The notes: generated by a model not told the origin, from the letters alone. A stretch of 64,000 nucleotides of DNA from Methylobacterium sp. (GCF_019745455.1 NZ_JAIETD010000033.1:62001-126000); one strand, 5' to 3'. Positions 27,172 to 37,690 are shown, counted from the stretch's first letter. Program-made: numbers and translations.

Positions 27172-28329
27172 CTACCGGCGAAGCAGCCGCTGCACGAAGG
27201 GCGCCTCGATCGATACCGTCGGGACCTCGGACGGCGACGGGATCGGTCCCTCGCGAAGCTCCGAACCCCAGGACCAGAAATGCTGTCCCGGCTCGGCCAC
27301 GACACCAAGGCCGGCGCTTGGCCGGGCCGCCCCCTCCACCGCCACGCGGCCAGCCGCCCAGACGCGCTGCCAGCATTCGCGACGGTCGAGGTCGGCGTCG
27401 CACCAGCCCAGGCGCTCGCGTCCCACCACGGCGAAAAGGCGCGAGGCCGAGAATTCGGCAGGGAGCCAGACCCAGGCCGAGAAGACATAGACAGCTTCGG
27501 GATCGAAAGCGCTCGTATCGAGGAGGTCGGTATAGGCATTGAGCACCGATCCGGGCCGCCGTGTCCCGTGGCGCTTCGGTCGGGACACGCGGCGCCGTGC
27601 TCGCGGCGGGACCGGTCGAGCATGATCAGGCGGAAGGCCATGGTGGACGGCGTAAGCCGCATCGCAGAGCCCGATCCAGGAGTCGAGATCGGTCTCGTAG
27701 TTACGTTCCTGCGGTGAGAAGCGCTTGACGGTGCCCTCCAGCAGCCGCTCGGAGGTCCTTTGGACGACCGGCGGACCCGTCTCGTCCTCGGTCACGCGCA
27801 GGATCGTCGAGGGCCCGTGGCGCCAGATCGCCTGCGCCAGCTCCATGAAGGCGGGCCTGGCCTCGCCCGGGTGCGGCTTGCGGACGAGGATCTTGTCGCC
27901 CGTCGCGAGGTCGCGGAGGAAGGCTCCCTTGAGATGAGCGACCTTGCCGTATTGGTCTTCGAGAAAAAGATTCTTATCGACCTCGTCCGCACGGCGCTGA
28001 GTGTTGTACCAAAAGTTGTAACAGCTGCTTACGCAGTAATAGATGCCGCTCTCGGTCTCCTCGAGCCTGAGGTCGCCCGGCGATCCGTATCTCTCCAGCC
28101 CACCCGCGATGGCATGGGTCAGTGGCTCGATATCAGTGTAGGCGAACCGGAACAGGCCCGAAGGCTCGATGCCGCAATAGCGCTGTACGAATCCGAATTC
28201 GCAGTTCCCGCCGAGGCTTCGGAAGGACGCGATCCGCTCACCCAGATCGCGACCGTCGATGAGATGGGTCGTCGGTCCTCCGGCAGCCGGACGAAGCCGG
28301 CGCCATGTCTTCGTCAGACTTCGAATCAT
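27172..28329 (-). CDS. Uncharacterised protein with SLGGNCEFGFVQR motif
   Basis: A 385-residue protein I cannot assign to a named family. The N-terminal half contains a conserved-looking block, FRSLGGNCEFGFVQRYCGIE, then PSGLFRFAYTD and a Cys/Tyr/Trp-rich run (YYCVSSCYNFWYNTQ). A very basic linker (about residues 250-275, rich in Arg/Pro) leads to a C-terminal half with aromatic beta-strand character (VYVFSAWVWLPAEF, HFWSWGSEL), perhaps a carbohydrate-binding-like sandwich. There is no signal peptide or membrane helix. I use the ATG at 28329 (MIRSLTKTW). It is inserted on the opposite strand between dnaB and alr, and may relate to glycan or cell-surface work, but this is a guess. Confidence 0.7.
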   Translation of the reverse strand: MIRSLTKTWRRLRPAAGGPTTHLIDGRDLGERIASFRSLGGNCEFGFVQRYCGIEPSGLFRFAYTDIEPLTHAIAGGLERYGSPGDLRLEETESGIYYCVSSCYNFWYNTQRRADEVDKNLFLEDQYGKVAHLKGAFLRDLATGDKILVRKPHPGEARPAFMELAQAIWRHGPSTILRVTEDETGPPVVQRTSERLLEGTVKRFSPQERNYETDLDSWIGLCDAAYAVHHGLPPDHARPVPPRARRRVSRPKRHGTRRPGSVLNAYTDLLDTSAFDPEAVYVFSAWVWLPAEFSASRLFAVVGRERLGWCDADLDRRECWQRVWAAGRVAVEGAARPSAGLGVVAEPGQHFWSWGSELREGPIPSPSEVPTVSIEAPFVQRLLRR

Positions 28330-28562
28330 CGATTCGGCCCGGTCCCTTTCCGATCCGTGCGACGTCCCCCGCAGCGGCGGATAGACCACCTCGCCGGCCA
28401 AGTCATCCGAGCAGCTTCATTTGCGGAATCGAATGGCAGGTTCCGGCCGCGATCGTGCATAGGAAAGCCACGAAGGATGGGGAAAGCCACCACGGATCGT
28501 TTCGCGAACCCGCCTGCGCGATCCGTGCAGCGAGGCAAAACGACGACTCGTCGATGGAGGAT

Positions 28563-29651
28563 ATGATCGGACCGCTAGACGCTTCCTCGGTCGGGCACGG
28601 CGCTCGCCTGACCATCGATCTGTCCGCGATCGCCGAGAACTGGCAGCGCCTCGGCGCCGAGGCTCCGAGCATTCCCTGCGCTGCGGTGGTGAAGGCCGAT
28701 GCCTATGGCTGCGGCCTCGCCGCGGTCGCGCCTGCCCTTTGGCAGACCGGATGCCGGACCTTCTTCGTGGCCCACCTGAGCGAGGGCATCGCGGCCCGCG
28801 CGCTCCTGCCGGAGGCCACCATCTACGTGCTCAACGGACTCCTGCCCGGTACGGCAGCGAGCCTCCTCGCCCACGATCTGCGCCCCGTGCTCGGGTCGCG
28901 CGAAGAACTCGTTGAATGGGCCGAGACCGGACGTCGGTCCTCCGCCCTGCACGTCGACACCGGCATGAGCCGGCTCGGCCTGACAGTACCGGAGGCGCTT
29001 GCGCTGGCGGGAGATCCAGTCGTCGCGGCGGCAGGAATAGGCCTCCTGATGAGCCATCTCGTCAGCGCGGAGTTGCCGGACGAGGCAGTGAATGCCCGCC
29101 AGATCGGTGCCTTCGCGCGGGTAAGGAAAGCTTTCCCCGGCATCCCGGCCTCGCTCGCAAACTCCTCCGGCTGCTTCCTCGGCCCCGGCTCCCACAACGA
29201 CCTGCTGCGACCCGGCTATGCCATGTTCGGCGGCAATCCGAAGCCGGGGCAGCCCAATGCCATGAGGCCGGTGGTGCGGCTGGAGGCGGCGATCGCGCAG
29301 GTTCGCCACGTGGAGGCGGGCGAGAGCGCCGGCTACAATGCGCGCTGGACCGCACCCGAGCCGCGGCGGCTCGCCACTGTCTCCCTCGGCTACGCCGACG
29401 GCTATCCCCGTGCCGCGAGCAACCGCGGACACGCTCTCGTCGGCGGCGCCCTCTGCCCCATCGTGGGCCTGATCTCGATGGACCTGATCATCCTCGACGT
29501 CACCGAGGCTCCTGCCGCAGCGCGCGGCGAGATGGCGGTCCTCATTGGGGACTCCCTGAATATCGACACCGTCGGGAAGGCGGCCGGGACGATCGGCTAC
29601 GAGATTCTGACGAGTTTGGGTTCCCGTTATGTTCGCCATTATGTAGGGTGA
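28563..29651 (+). CDS. alr: Alanine racemase
   Basis: PLP enzyme that makes D-alanine for peptidoglycan. RLTIDLSAIAENWQRL starts the barrel, and the PLP-binding Lys is in AAVVKADAYGCG (about residue 44). The second catalytic Tyr lies in the AGYNARW segment. The C-terminal domain has VSLGYADGYPRAASNRGHAL and CPIVGLISMDLIILDVT. The start is uncertain: ATG 28563 has GGAGG very close, while ATG 28554 is three codons upstream. Length is about 362 residues. Its place between dnaB and radA is conserved in related bacteria. Confidence 0.95.
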   Translation: MIGPLDASSVGHGARLTIDLSAIAENWQRLGAEAPSIPCAAVVKADAYGCGLAAVAPALWQTGCRTFFVAHLSEGIAARALLPEATIYVLNGLLPGTAASLLAHDLRPVLGSREELVEWAETGRRSSALHVDTGMSRLGLTVPEALALAGDPVVAAAGIGLLMSHLVSAELPDEAVNARQIGAFARVRKAFPGIPASLANSSGCFLGPGSHNDLLRPGYAMFGGNPKPGQPNAMRPVVRLEAAIAQVRHVEAGESAGYNARWTAPEPRRLATVSLGYADGYPRAASNRGHALVGGALCPIVGLISMDLIILDVTEAPAAARGEMAVLIGDSLNIDTVGKAAGTIGYEILTSLGSRYVRHYVG

Positions 29652-29685
29652 TTGGAGGCCAACTGGCCGCTCCACCGGAACCGCG

Positions 29686-31170
29686 ATGGCCAAGATACAT
29701 CAGACCTTCGTCTGCCAATCCTGCGGGGCGGTCTACAATCGCTGGCGCGGGCGCTGCGAGGCCTGCAACGGCTGGAACTCGATCGTCGAGGAGACCGGTA
29801 CCGCCGGTCCCCAAGCCGGGCCTGCGGCGACGCGGCCGAGCCGGGCGCGCGGCCGCGTCTTTCCGCTCGAAGGCCTGACCGGCGAGGCGCGGGAGGCGCC
29901 GCGCATCCCCTCCGGCATCGGCGAGCTCGACCGCGTTACAGGCGGCGGCTTCGTGCGCGGTTCGGTGATCCTGCTCGGCGGCGACCCCGGCATCGGCAAG
30001 TCGACCCTGCTGATGCAGGCCACGGCCGCCATGGCGGGCACCGGCGAGCGTGTCGTCTATATCTCGGGCGAGGAGGCGGTGGCGCAGGTGCGCCTGCGCG
30101 CCGAGCGCCTCGGCCTCGCCGCCCAGCCGGTCGAACTCGCCGCCGAGACCAATGTCGAGGATATCGTCGAGACCCTTTCGCAGGGTCGCCCGCCGGCCCT
30201 CGCCATCATCGACTCGATCCAGACGATGTGGACCGAGACGGTGGAATCGGCGCCCGGCACGGTCACGCAGGTGCGAAGCTCGGCCCAGGCCCTCATCCGC
30301 TTCGCAAAGACATCGGGGACTGCGGTCATCCTCGTCGGCCACGTGACCAAGGATGGGCAGATCGCCGGCCCACGGGTCGTCGAGCATATGGTCGATTGCG
30401 TCGCCTCCTTCGAGGGCGACCAGGGCCACCATTTCCGCATCCTGCGCGCGGTGAAGAACCGCTTCGGTCCCACCGACGAGATCGGCGTGTTCGAAATGAC
30501 CGACGGTGGCCTCGCCGAGGTGCCCAACCCCTCCGCCCTGTTCCTGGCCGGCCGCGACCACGCCGCGCCCGGCACCGCGGTCTTCGCCGGGATGGAGGGC
30601 ACGCGCCCGCTCCTCGTCGAGATCCAGGCGCTGGTGGCGCCCTCCTCCCTCGGAATGCCGCGCCGGGCCGTGGTCGGCTGGGACCCGAACCGGCTGTCGA
30701 TGGTCCTGGCCGTCTTGGAGGCTCACGGCGGCATCCGGCTCGGCACCCACGACGTCTACCTCAATGTCGCCGGCGGATTGCGAATCACCGAACCGGCCGC
30801 CGACCTTGCGGTCGCGGCCGCCCTCGTCTCTTCGCTGTCGGGCTCCGTCCTGCCGCCGGAGACGGCGTATTTCGGAGAGATCGGACTCTCCGGCGCAATC
30901 CGCCCGGTGGCCCAGGCGCCCGCGCGGCTGAAAGAGGCGCTCAAGCTCGGTTTCGCCAAGGCGGTGACTCCGCAAGGGCGAGGCGAAGGCGGCGACGGCG
31001 CGCTCCCGACGGAAGCCTTGCGCCACATCGCGGATCTCGTGGCCGGGATTGCGGCCCGTTCGGAGAGGCGAAACGATTGGGATGAGGACGATGCGGAGCG
31101 TGAGGGTGACGCCCGGGATTCCGCACGATATACAGGCCGCGCGGCCAGGGGCAGCCGCGCAGCCCGCTGA
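29686..31170 (+). CDS. radA: DNA repair protein RadA
   Basis: RecA-like DnaB-type helicase acting in homologous recombination at branched DNA. A four-Cys zinc finger is at the N-terminus (CQSC and CEAC, Cys 10, 13, 24, 27). Walker A is GGDPGIGKST (about 99-107) and the RadA-specific KNRFG is at 256-260. A Lon-protease-like C-terminal domain follows, including VAGGLRITEPAADLAVAAAL and GEIGLSGAIRPV. The 494 residues include a charged Arg/Asp tail of about 30 residues. It follows alr by 34 bases. Confidence 0.97.
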   Translation: MAKIHQTFVCQSCGAVYNRWRGRCEACNGWNSIVEETGTAGPQAGPAATRPSRARGRVFPLEGLTGEAREAPRIPSGIGELDRVTGGGFVRGSVILLGGDPGIGKSTLLMQATAAMAGTGERVVYISGEEAVAQVRLRAERLGLAAQPVELAAETNVEDIVETLSQGRPPALAIIDSIQTMWTETVESAPGTVTQVRSSAQALIRFAKTSGTAVILVGHVTKDGQIAGPRVVEHMVDCVASFEGDQGHHFRILRAVKNRFGPTDEIGVFEMTDGGLAEVPNPSALFLAGRDHAAPGTAVFAGMEGTRPLLVEIQALVAPSSLGMPRRAVVGWDPNRLSMVLAVLEAHGGIRLGTHDVYLNVAGGLRITEPAADLAVAAALVSSLSGSVLPPETAYFGEIGLSGAIRPVAQAPARLKEALKLGFAKAVTPQGRGEGGDGALPTEALRHIADLVAGIAARSERRNDWDEDDAEREGDARDSARYTGRAARGSRAAR

Positions 31171-31206
31171 TCGTCGTCCGCTCTGCCCGTGTGATCCGCG
31201 TCCTCA

Positions 31207-31839
31207 ATGCCGTTTTCGATTCTGGACCTCGTCGTGCTGGGGATCATCGCGGTCTCCGCCCTGCTCGCGGCTGTTCGCGGGGCGACGCGTGAGGTCCTGG
31301 CGATCATCGCATGGGTCGCGGCGGCCGCAGTTGCCTGGAAGTTCTACCCGCTAATTCTGCCCATGGTCGGGCAGCATGTGACGAACGCCACGGTGGCCCT
31401 CGTCGCGTCGATCGCGGCGATTTTCCTCGGCACGCTGATCGTCGTTTCGATCATCACCGTGAAGATCTCCGACATCATCCTCGATTCGCGGATCGGAGCC
31501 ATCGACCGCTCCCTCGGCCTGCTGTTCGGAGCCGGGCGCGGGTTCCTGATCTGCGTGATCGGCTGGGTGTTCCTGGCCTGGCTCGTCCAGGGCAAGATGC
31601 CGGACTGGGCCTCGCAGGCGAAGAGCCGGCCGCTCCTGGAGAAATCCGGCGACGCCCTGGTGGCCCAACTACCCGAGAATCCGGAGGGCATCCTCAAACA
31701 GTTCAAGAAGCCCAAGACCGACGGGTCCGCCGAGCCGGCTGAGCCGCCAACCGAGGGCGAGGCGCCCGCGCGCCGCAGCGACGCGGTCAAGCCGCCTCAG
31801 CCGGTCCCGGCGCAAGCCGTGCCAGCGCAGCGGCGCTGA
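31207..31839 (+). CDS. cvpA: CvpA family membrane protein
   Basis: Inner-membrane protein of the colicin V production family. There are four hydrophobic segments, starting with FSILDLVVLGIIAVSALLAA and then the typical VRGATREVLAIIAWVAAAAV. The later conserved part reads IDRSLGLLFGAGRGFLICVI. A polar Pro/Glu-rich C-terminal tail of about 60 residues is variable. It lies just upstream of purF, exactly as in E. coli and many alphaproteobacteria, so co-transcription is likely. The molecular role remains unclear. Confidence 0.92.
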   Translation: MPFSILDLVVLGIIAVSALLAAVRGATREVLAIIAWVAAAAVAWKFYPLILPMVGQHVTNATVALVASIAAIFLGTLIVVSIITVKISDIILDSRIGAIDRSLGLLFGAGRGFLICVIGWVFLAWLVQGKMPDWASQAKSRPLLEKSGDALVAQLPENPEGILKQFKKPKTDGSAEPAEPPTEGEAPARRSDAVKPPQPVPAQAVPAQRR

Positions 31840-31958
31840 CCTGCGCTGGGCGGCGGTTGGTTGCACCGCGTCAGCCGATTACATAACCGTTTCGTGACGG
31901 TAAGGCCGGTTGCTCGTCTCTATGCTTGGGACTGCGACCGAGAGGGAACGGCATCACC

Positions 31959-33449
31959 ATGTCCAAACGTAGCGTGACCGAGCGCTCCTCCCTGGAGGTC
32001 GCCGACGGGATGGACCGCGACGGCGATACCCTGCGCGAGGAATGCGGCGTCTTCGGAATATTCGGGCATCCCGACGCCTCCGCCATCGTCGCGCTGGGGC
32101 TGCACGCCCTCCAGCATAGAGGCCAGGAGGCGGCCGGCATCGTCTCCTTCGACGGCGCCGTGTTTCATTCCGAGCGCCGGCCAGGCCTCGTCGGGGATTC
32201 GTTCTCGGACCGATCGACGATCGAGCACCTCGAAGGCAGCGCTGCCATCGGCCACGTGCGCTACTCGACGACGGGAGGCACGATCCTGAGGAACGTGCAG
32301 CCACTCTTCGCCGAACTCGCCAGCGGCGGACTCGCGGTGGCGCATAACGGCAATCTCACCAACGCCCTCTCGATCCGCCGAGACCTCGTGCGCGACGGGG
32401 CCATCACGCAATCGACCTCCGACACCGAGGTCATCCTGCATCTCGCCGCCCGCTCGCGCGCTCCGCGCATCGTCGAACGCTTCACCGAGGCCCTGTGCCG
32501 GATAGAGGGCGCCTACGCCATCGTGGCCCTCACCAACAAGAAGCTGATCGGCGCCCGCGACCCGCTTGGCATCCGCCCGCTGGTGCTCGGCGAGCTCGAT
32601 GGTCGCTACATCTTGTGTTCCGAGACCTGTGCCCTCGACATCATCGGTGCGAAGTTCATCCGCGACGTCGAGAACGGCGAGATCGTCGTGATCTCCGAAG
32701 AGGGTGTCGAATCGATCCGCTTCGCTCCGGCTCAGCCGATGCGGCCGTGCATCTTCGAGTACATCTATTTCGCCCGACCCGATTCCGTCGTGAACGGCAA
32801 GAGCGTCTACGCGGTGCGCAAGAATATCGGCGTCGAACTCGCGCGCGAGGCGCCAGCGAAGGCCGACATCGTGATCCCGGTCCCCGATTCCGGGGTGCCC
32901 GCGGCGCTCGGCTTCGCGCAGGAGACCGGCCTGCCCTACGAGATGGGCATCATCCGCAATCACTATGTCGGCCGCACCTTCATCCAGCCGACACAGTCGG
33001 TACGCGAACTCGGTGTGCGCATGAAGCACTCCGCCAACCGCGCCGCGGTTGAGGGCAAGAGCATCGTCCTCGTCGACGACAGCCTCGTGCGCGGCACCAC
33101 CTCGGTGAAGATCGTCAGGATGATGCGCGAGGCCGGCGCCCGCGAGGTGCATTTCCGCATCGCCTCGCCGCCGATTACCTATCCGGACTTCTACGGGATC
33201 GACACACCCGAGCGCGAGAAGCTGCTCGCCGCGACCCACGATCTCGAAGGCATGCGCCGCTATATCGGCGCGGATACCCTTGCGTTCCTGTCGATCGAAG
33301 GCCTCTACCGCGCCATGGGCGAGGAGGCGCGCAATCCGGGTTGTCCGCAATACACCGACCATTACTTCACCGGCGACTACCCGACCGCCCTGAGCGACCT
33401 CGCCATCGCCAGCCCGCGGCGCCTCGCCATGCTGGCCGAAGCGGATTGA
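31959..33449 (+). CDS. purF: Amidophosphoribosyltransferase
   Basis: First committed step of purine synthesis: PRPP plus glutamine to phosphoribosylamine. The N-terminal glutaminase carries the nucleophile Cys at about residue 29 ([10 protein letters not shown]) after a short propeptide, and then [14 protein letters not shown]. The C-terminal phosphoribosyltransferase has the PRPP loop [15 protein letters not shown] take the ATG at 31959 (MSKRSVTE); a TTG upstream at 31926 only adds about eleven residues. Length is 496 residues. It is followed seven bases later by an SDR gene. Confidence 0.97.
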   Translation: MSKRSVTERSSLEVADGMDRDGDTLREECGVFGIFGHPDASAIVALGLHALQHRGQEAAGIVSFDGAVFHSERRPGLVGDSFSDRSTIEHLEGSAAIGHVRYSTTGGTILRNVQPLFAELASGGLAVAHNGNLTNALSIRRDLVRDGAITQSTSDTEVILHLAARSRAPRIVERFTEALCRIEGAYAIVALTNKKLIGARDPLGIRPLVLGELDGRYILCSETCALDIIGAKFIRDVENGEIVVISEEGVESIRFAPAQPMRPCIFEYIYFARPDSVVNGKSVYAVRKNIGVELAREAPAKADIVIPVPDSGVPAALGFAQETGLPYEMGIIRNHYVGRTFIQPTQSVRELGVRMKHSANRAAVEGKSIVLVDDSLVRGTTSVKIVRMMREAGAREVHFRIASPPITYPDFYGIDTPEREKLLAATHDLEGMRRYIGADTLAFLSIEGLYRAMGEEARNPGCPQYTDHYFTGDYPTALSDLAIASPRRLAMLAEAD

Positions 33450-33456
33450 GGCTTCT

Positions 33457-34209
33457 ATGATCGCGTCCCCCGACAAGCCGTTCGCCGGTCGCGTCGCCGT
33501 CGTCACCGGTGCATCGCGCGGCATCGGCCGGGCAGCGGCCCTGGCTTTGGCCGGCGCCGGCGCCCACATCATCGCCGTCGCCCGAACCCAAGGTGCGCTG
33601 GAGGAACTCGACGATGCCATCGAGGCAGCGGGCTCCAGCGCGACCCTCGTGCCCCTCGACCTCACAGATTACGAGGGGATCGACCGCCTTGGCGGGGCGA
33701 TCTTCGAACGCTGGAAGCGCCTCGACATCCTCATCGGCAATGCAGGCATCCTCGGCAACCTGACCCCGCTCGGCCACGTGACGCCGAAGGTCTGGGACCA
33801 GGTGATGGCCATCAACGTGACGGCGAACTGGCGCCTGATCCGTTCCCTCGATCCGCTCCTTCGTGCCTCCGATGCAGGCCGCGCCGTCTTCGTGACCTCG
33901 GCGGCGGCGCAGAAGTGCCGGGCCTACTGGGGTCCTTACGCGGTCTCGAAGGCCGCCCTCGATGCCCTGGTCCGCACCTATGCGGCCGAAACGGAACCGA
34001 CCCCGGTGCGCGCGATGCTCCTCAATCCGGGACCATTACGTACTTCCATGCGCCGGGCGGCAATGCCGGGCGAAGACCCCGACACGCTGAAGACGCCGGA
34101 AGACCTCGCGCCCGCCTTCTTGCGCCTCGCGAGCCCGGATTGGACGGAATCCGGCAGGATCTACGATTTTCCGGCCGACAAGGTCGTTGGTTTGCAGGCC
34201 CCGGCCTGA
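33457..34209 (+). CDS. Short-chain dehydrogenase/reductase
   Basis: Classical SDR of 250 residues. The nucleotide motif is [20 protein letters not shown], then the NAG motif ([11 protein letters not shown]). The active site is [20 protein letters not shown], with Ser, Tyr and Lys in the usual spacing. The C-terminus ends [12 protein letters not shown]. The substrate cannot be deduced. It starts seven bases after purF and probably shares its transcript, but has no obvious purine role. Similar SDRs next to purF are seen in other alphaproteobacteria (from memory, unverified). Confidence 0.9.
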   Translation: MIASPDKPFAGRVAVVTGASRGIGRAAALALAGAGAHIIAVARTQGALEELDDAIEAAGSSATLVPLDLTDYEGIDRLGGAIFERWKRLDILIGNAGILGNLTPLGHVTPKVWDQVMAINVTANWRLIRSLDPLLRASDAGRAVFVTSAAAQKCRAYWGPYAVSKAALDALVRTYAAETEPTPVRAMLLNPGPLRTSMRRAAMPGEDPDTLKTPEDLAPAFLRLASPDWTESGRIYDFPADKVVGLQAPA

Positions 34210-34228
34210 CGCATCGAGGAACGCCAGG

Positions 34229-34639
34229 ATGATCGATGTCCGCTGCATCTGCGCGATCGGCCTGCGCGGCCAGCTCGGCCTGAACGGGCAGCTGCCCTGG
34301 GAGGGCAATACCGACCCGCTCTTCGTCGAGGACGTGACGCGGTTCTTCGCGCTGACCATGGGCCACGTCCTCATCGCGGGGCCGAAGACCGTGGCCTCCG
34401 TGCCGGAATTCGCCTTCAAGGACCGCACCATCGAGGTGATCCGCAGCCACGAGGATCCGGAAGCGGTGCTCTCGCGCTATCCGGGCAGGCGTATCTTCGT
34501 CGGTGGCGGCATCTCGGTCTGGAACGTCTACGCCAAGTACATCCAGCACTGGGACATTACTCGCTTGCCTTACGATGGCGAGGCGGACCGGTGGTTCGAT
34601 CCGGCGTGGCTGGTGGGTGGGGCGCTGCGGCGAGGCTGA
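34229..34639 (+). CDS. Dihydrofolate reductase-like protein
   Basis: A short (136-residue) protein of the DHFR fold. It contains the DHFR-type opening (CICAIGLRGQLGLNGQLPWE), FFALTMGHVLIAGPKTVASV where DHFR has its NADPH-contacting TMGxxxxxGRKT, and RRIFVGGGISVWNVYAKYI corresponding to the GGxxxY region. It is about 20 residues shorter than E. coli FolA, and the catalytic Asp after LPW is not obvious. It may be a DHFR-like enzyme with another substrate. The ATG at 34229 follows a Shine-Dalgarno-like AGGA. It lies 19 bases after the SDR gene. Confidence 0.75.
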   Translation: MIDVRCICAIGLRGQLGLNGQLPWEGNTDPLFVEDVTRFFALTMGHVLIAGPKTVASVPEFAFKDRTIEVIRSHEDPEAVLSRYPGRRIFVGGGISVWNVYAKYIQHWDITRLPYDGEADRWFDPAWLVGGALRRG

Positions 34640-35167
34640 CCCGGCTGGACAATCCTGCAGCTCAGCCGCGTTCATGACGTCAATGCGCGAGCACATGTCG
34701 CCGACGAAGAGAGCCGTCGCTCCGACGTCATCGACCCTGCGCTGGCGGGCAACAGAATCGTGATCACGCGGGAGATTGGTCCGATCGTCCGGTTGTGGTC
34801 CGTCGCGAAGGCCGGACGCCCCATTAGGGCACTCGTTCTCGACTGGTCGGCGCAACGCCGCGTCGTTTCGTGTGAGCTATCGGAGGACGCAGGGGCGCTC
34901 GCCAGCCGGATGCGAGACGAAGGCGAGGGAAGGGGGTTCATCTCGACACCAGTTCCTTGCGGCACTTCTGACCAACGATCCCTCCACGACGCAGGCGGAC
35001 ACCTAGCCTTCGCGCTGAGGCTCGAATGCCCATTGCGAGTGGCTTCGCGTTGGCTGAGTGCGCCTCGGCGTTGTGGCGCCGGGTCAGGTCGGCCGAACCG
35101 ATCGCTCCCCAGGGCACAAAGGTCATGCTCCGCGAGTTGAGCGGCACGCCCTCCGCAGAGAACGACC
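34640..35167. other. 528-base gap without a convincing gene
   Basis: Between the DHFR-like gene and the carboxylate-amine ligase gene. A plus-strand reading from about 34650 stays open to 35140 and includes a GTG at 34760, but the protein (ITREIGPIVRLWSVAKAG and on) is unlike any family I know and degrades into Arg/Ser-rich sequence. It may be the remnant of an older gene. No repeat, tRNA or terminator was recognised. Confidence 0.4.
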
Positions 35168-36301
35168 ATGACCGCACACAGCTACCGCTTCGGCATCGAG
35201 GAAGAGTATTTCTTGGCCGATGCCGAGACGCGGGGGACGCCGCGGCGTTCCGTGAAGCCGTTCCACACGGAAGCCGGCGAGCGCTTGCCAGAGATCGGCC
35301 GCGAGCTCCTGCAATGTCAGGTCGAGGTATGCACGCCGCCGTCGACGGATTTTGCGCAGGCCCGCGAGGTCCTTTACAGCCAGCGATCCGAGCTCAGCCG
35401 ACTCGCGGCGCGGCACGAGCTTCTTGTCTTCGCCGCCGGCACACACCCGGTGGCGGACTGGGCGCGGCAATTGCCGACGAAAGGCGAGCGCTACCGCGGC
35501 ATCCTGCGTGATGTCGGGCTCGCCGGACGCCGCAGCCTGATCTGCGGCATGCATGTCCATGTCGAGGTGCCGGACCCCGACGCCCGCATCGACCTGATGA
35601 ACCGGCTGCTGCCGTATCAGCCCCTGCTGATGGCGCTCTCGGCCTCCTCACCCTTCTGGCAGGGTAAGCCGACCGGGCTCACCGCCTATCGCCTCAGCGC
35701 CTTCGGAGAACTGCCGCGGACCGGCCTGCCGCCGCTTGTGGCGAGCCGAGAGGACTACGAGCGCTACCTGCGCATCATGAAGAAAGCCGGCTCGATCGAG
35801 GATGCGAGCTTCCTGTGGTGGAGCCTGCGCCCCTCCATCAAGTTCCCGACCCTCGAATTGAGAATCGCCGATTCCTGCACCCGGCTCGAGGACGCGCTCA
35901 CCATCGCTGCCGTGTTCCGCTGCCTCGTCCGCCTCGTCGTGCGCCGGCCCGATCTCAATGCCGGCCTCGATGGAATCTCGCGGGCGCTCACCGAGGAGAA
36001 TCTGTGGCGTGCGCAGCGCAGCGGCACCGAGGCGGAGCTGATCGACGAGGCCAGCGAAGACGCCGTCCCGTTCGCGGATGCCCTCGACGCGCTGCTGAGC
36101 CTGATCGACCAGGATGCCGATGCGCTGGGCTGCGGCCCCGAGGTCGAGAACGCCCGTCGAATCTTTCGCGAGGGGACCAGCGCCGACCGTCAGATCGCCG
36201 TGTTCGAGGAAGGCCGAAAGGCGGGGCTCAGCAACCGGCAGGCGCTCGACGGCGTCGTGGATTGGCTGGCGCGAACGTCTGCCGGTTCCTTCGTCGCTTG
36301 A
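35168..36301 (+). CDS. YbdK-type carboxylate-amine ligase (GCS2 family)
   Basis: ATP-grasp-like glutamate-cysteine ligase 2 family enzyme, known in E. coli as YbdK with weak gamma-glutamylcysteine synthetase activity. The N-terminus FGIEEEYFLADAET is the conserved GxEEE metal/ATP site. A central segment is SLICGMHVHVEVPDPDARID, then LSASSPFWQGKPTGLTAYR and FPTLELRIADSCTRLEDAL. The 377 residues are full length. It stands alone, convergent with der. Its physiological substrate in this organism is not shown by the sequence. Confidence 0.9.
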   Translation: MTAHSYRFGIEEEYFLADAETRGTPRRSVKPFHTEAGERLPEIGRELLQCQVEVCTPPSTDFAQAREVLYSQRSELSRLAARHELLVFAAGTHPVADWARQLPTKGERYRGILRDVGLAGRRSLICGMHVHVEVPDPDARIDLMNRLLPYQPLLMALSASSPFWQGKPTGLTAYRLSAFGELPRTGLPPLVASREDYERYLRIMKKAGSIEDASFLWWSLRPSIKFPTLELRIADSCTRLEDALTIAAVFRCLVRLVVRRPDLNAGLDGISRALTEENLWRAQRSGTEAELIDEASEDAVPFADALDALLSLIDQDADALGCGPEVENARRIFREGTSADRQIAVFEEGRKAGLSNRQALDGVVDWLARTSAGSFVA

Positions 36302-36346
36302 CGGCCTTCCGCGAGGGCGATCGTCGGCTTGCTCGCGCTTCTGGCG

Positions 36347-37690
36347 TCAGCCCTTGTTCTCCTTGTCGAATGGGTTCTTCGAGGTCCGCAGCGACAGCCG
36401 GATCGGGGTGCCGGGCAGATCGAAGGCCTCGCGCAAATTGTTGACGAGGTAGCGGGTGTAGGATTTCGGCAGGCCGTCGAGCTGGTTGCCGAACAGCGCG
36501 AAATGCGGCGGGCGCGCCTTCACCTGGGTGGCGTAGCGGATCTTGATGCGCCGGCTCGCCACCGCCGGCGGCGGGTTCCGCTGCGTCGCCTCGCTGAGCC
36601 AGTCGTTGATCCGCGAGGTCGAGATGCGGCGGCTCCAGACCTCGGCCGCGTCCACCACCGCCTGCATCAGCTTGTCGATGCCCTGGCCGGCGAGCCCCGA
36701 GAGCGGGATTACCGAGACGCCGCGCACCTGCGGCAGCAGGCGTGTGCAATCCTCGCGCAGGGTCTTCAAGAGACCGTTCTGGTCGGCGACGAGGTCCCAC
36801 TTGTTGAGGCCGATGACCAGCGCCCTGCCCTCGCTCTCGACGAGGTCGACGATGGTCAGATCCTGCTTCTCGAACGGGATCGTCGCATCCAGAAGCACCA
36901 CCACGACTTCGGCAAAGCGCACGGCGCGCAGACCGTCGGAGACCGCGAGCTTCTCGAGCTTGTCGTCGATGCGTGCCTTGCGGCGCATGCCGGCGGTGTC
37001 GTGCAGCTTGATCCGGCGTCCGCGCCATTCCCAATCCAGCGAGATCGAATCGCGGGTGATGCCGGCCTCAGGCCCGACGAGGAGGCGGTCCTCGCCGAGC
37101 ATGTTGTTGATCAGGGTCGACTTGCCGGCATTGGGCCGGCCGACGATGGCGACTTTTAGAGACCGCTCGGAGCCTTCCTCGTCATCCTCCTCGTCCTGCT
37201 CGGGCAGGGCTTCGAGAAGGGCGTCGTGCAAGCTGCCGATGCCTTCGCCGTGTTCGGCCGAGAAAGGTATCGGATCGCCGAGCCCGAGCGAGAACGCCTC
37301 GTAGGCACCGCCGAGGCCGACGCCGCCCTCGGCCTTGTTGGCGATGAGGATGACCGGCCGGCCGGCGCGGCGGACGAGCTCTGCAAAGGGCTGGTCGGCC
37401 GGGAGCACGCCGGCGCGGGCGTCGATGACGAACAGGATGACGTCCGCCGCCATGATCGCGGCCTCGGTCTGGGCGCGCATGCGACCGGCGAGCGAAGCCG
37501 AATCCGCCTCTTCGAGGCCTGCGGTGTCGATGATGCGGAACACGAGGCCGCCGAAATTCACGTCGCCCTCGCGCCGGTCGCGGGTGACGCCAGGGCGGTC
37601 GTCGACGAGGGCGAGCTTCTTGCCGACGAGCCGGTTGAACAGCGTCGACTTGCCGACATTCGGCCGTCCGATGATCGCGACGGTCGGCAT
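36347..37690 (-). CDS. der: GTPase Der (EngA)
   Basis: Tandem-GTPase ribosome-assembly factor for the 50S subunit. Two G domains are evident: the first begins [20 protein letters not shown], the second [19 protein letters not shown], with DTAGLEEAD and [12 protein letters not shown] as switch motifs and NKWDLV. A C-terminal KH-like domain closes the protein, including KVFPRS-like LRTSKNPF near the end. I start at ATG 37690; an ATG at 37696 is two codons upstream. Length is 447 residues. It lies downstream of a YfgM-like gene behind an intrinsic terminator. Confidence 0.97.
   Translation of the reverse strand: MPTVAIIGRPNVGKSTLFNRLVGKKLALVDDRPGVTRDRREGDVNFGGLVFRIIDTAGLEEADSASLAGRMRAQTEAAIMAADVILFVIDARAGVLPADQPFAELVRRAGRPVILIANKAEGGVGLGGAYEAFSLGLGDPIPFSAEHGEGIGSLHDALLEALPEQDEEDDEEGSERSLKVAIVGRPNAGKSTLINNMLGEDRLLVGPEAGITRDSISLDWEWRGRRIKLHDTAGMRRKARIDDKLEKLAVSDGLRAVRFAEVVVVLLDATIPFEKQDLTIVDLVESEGRALVIGLNKWDLVADQNGLLKTLREDCTRLLPQVRGVSVIPLSGLAGQGIDKLMQAVVDAAEVWSRRISTSRINDWLSEATQRNPPPAVASRRIKIRYATQVKARPPHFALFGNQLDGLPKSYTRYLVNNLREAFDLPGTPIRLSLRTSKNPFDKENKG

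Noticed and set aside
34672..35169. 165-residue minus-strand frame in the gap before the carboxylate-amine ligase gene
   Set aside because: Arg/Ser-rich product without recognisable motifs, and no ribosome binding site; probable chance frame in GC-rich DNA.
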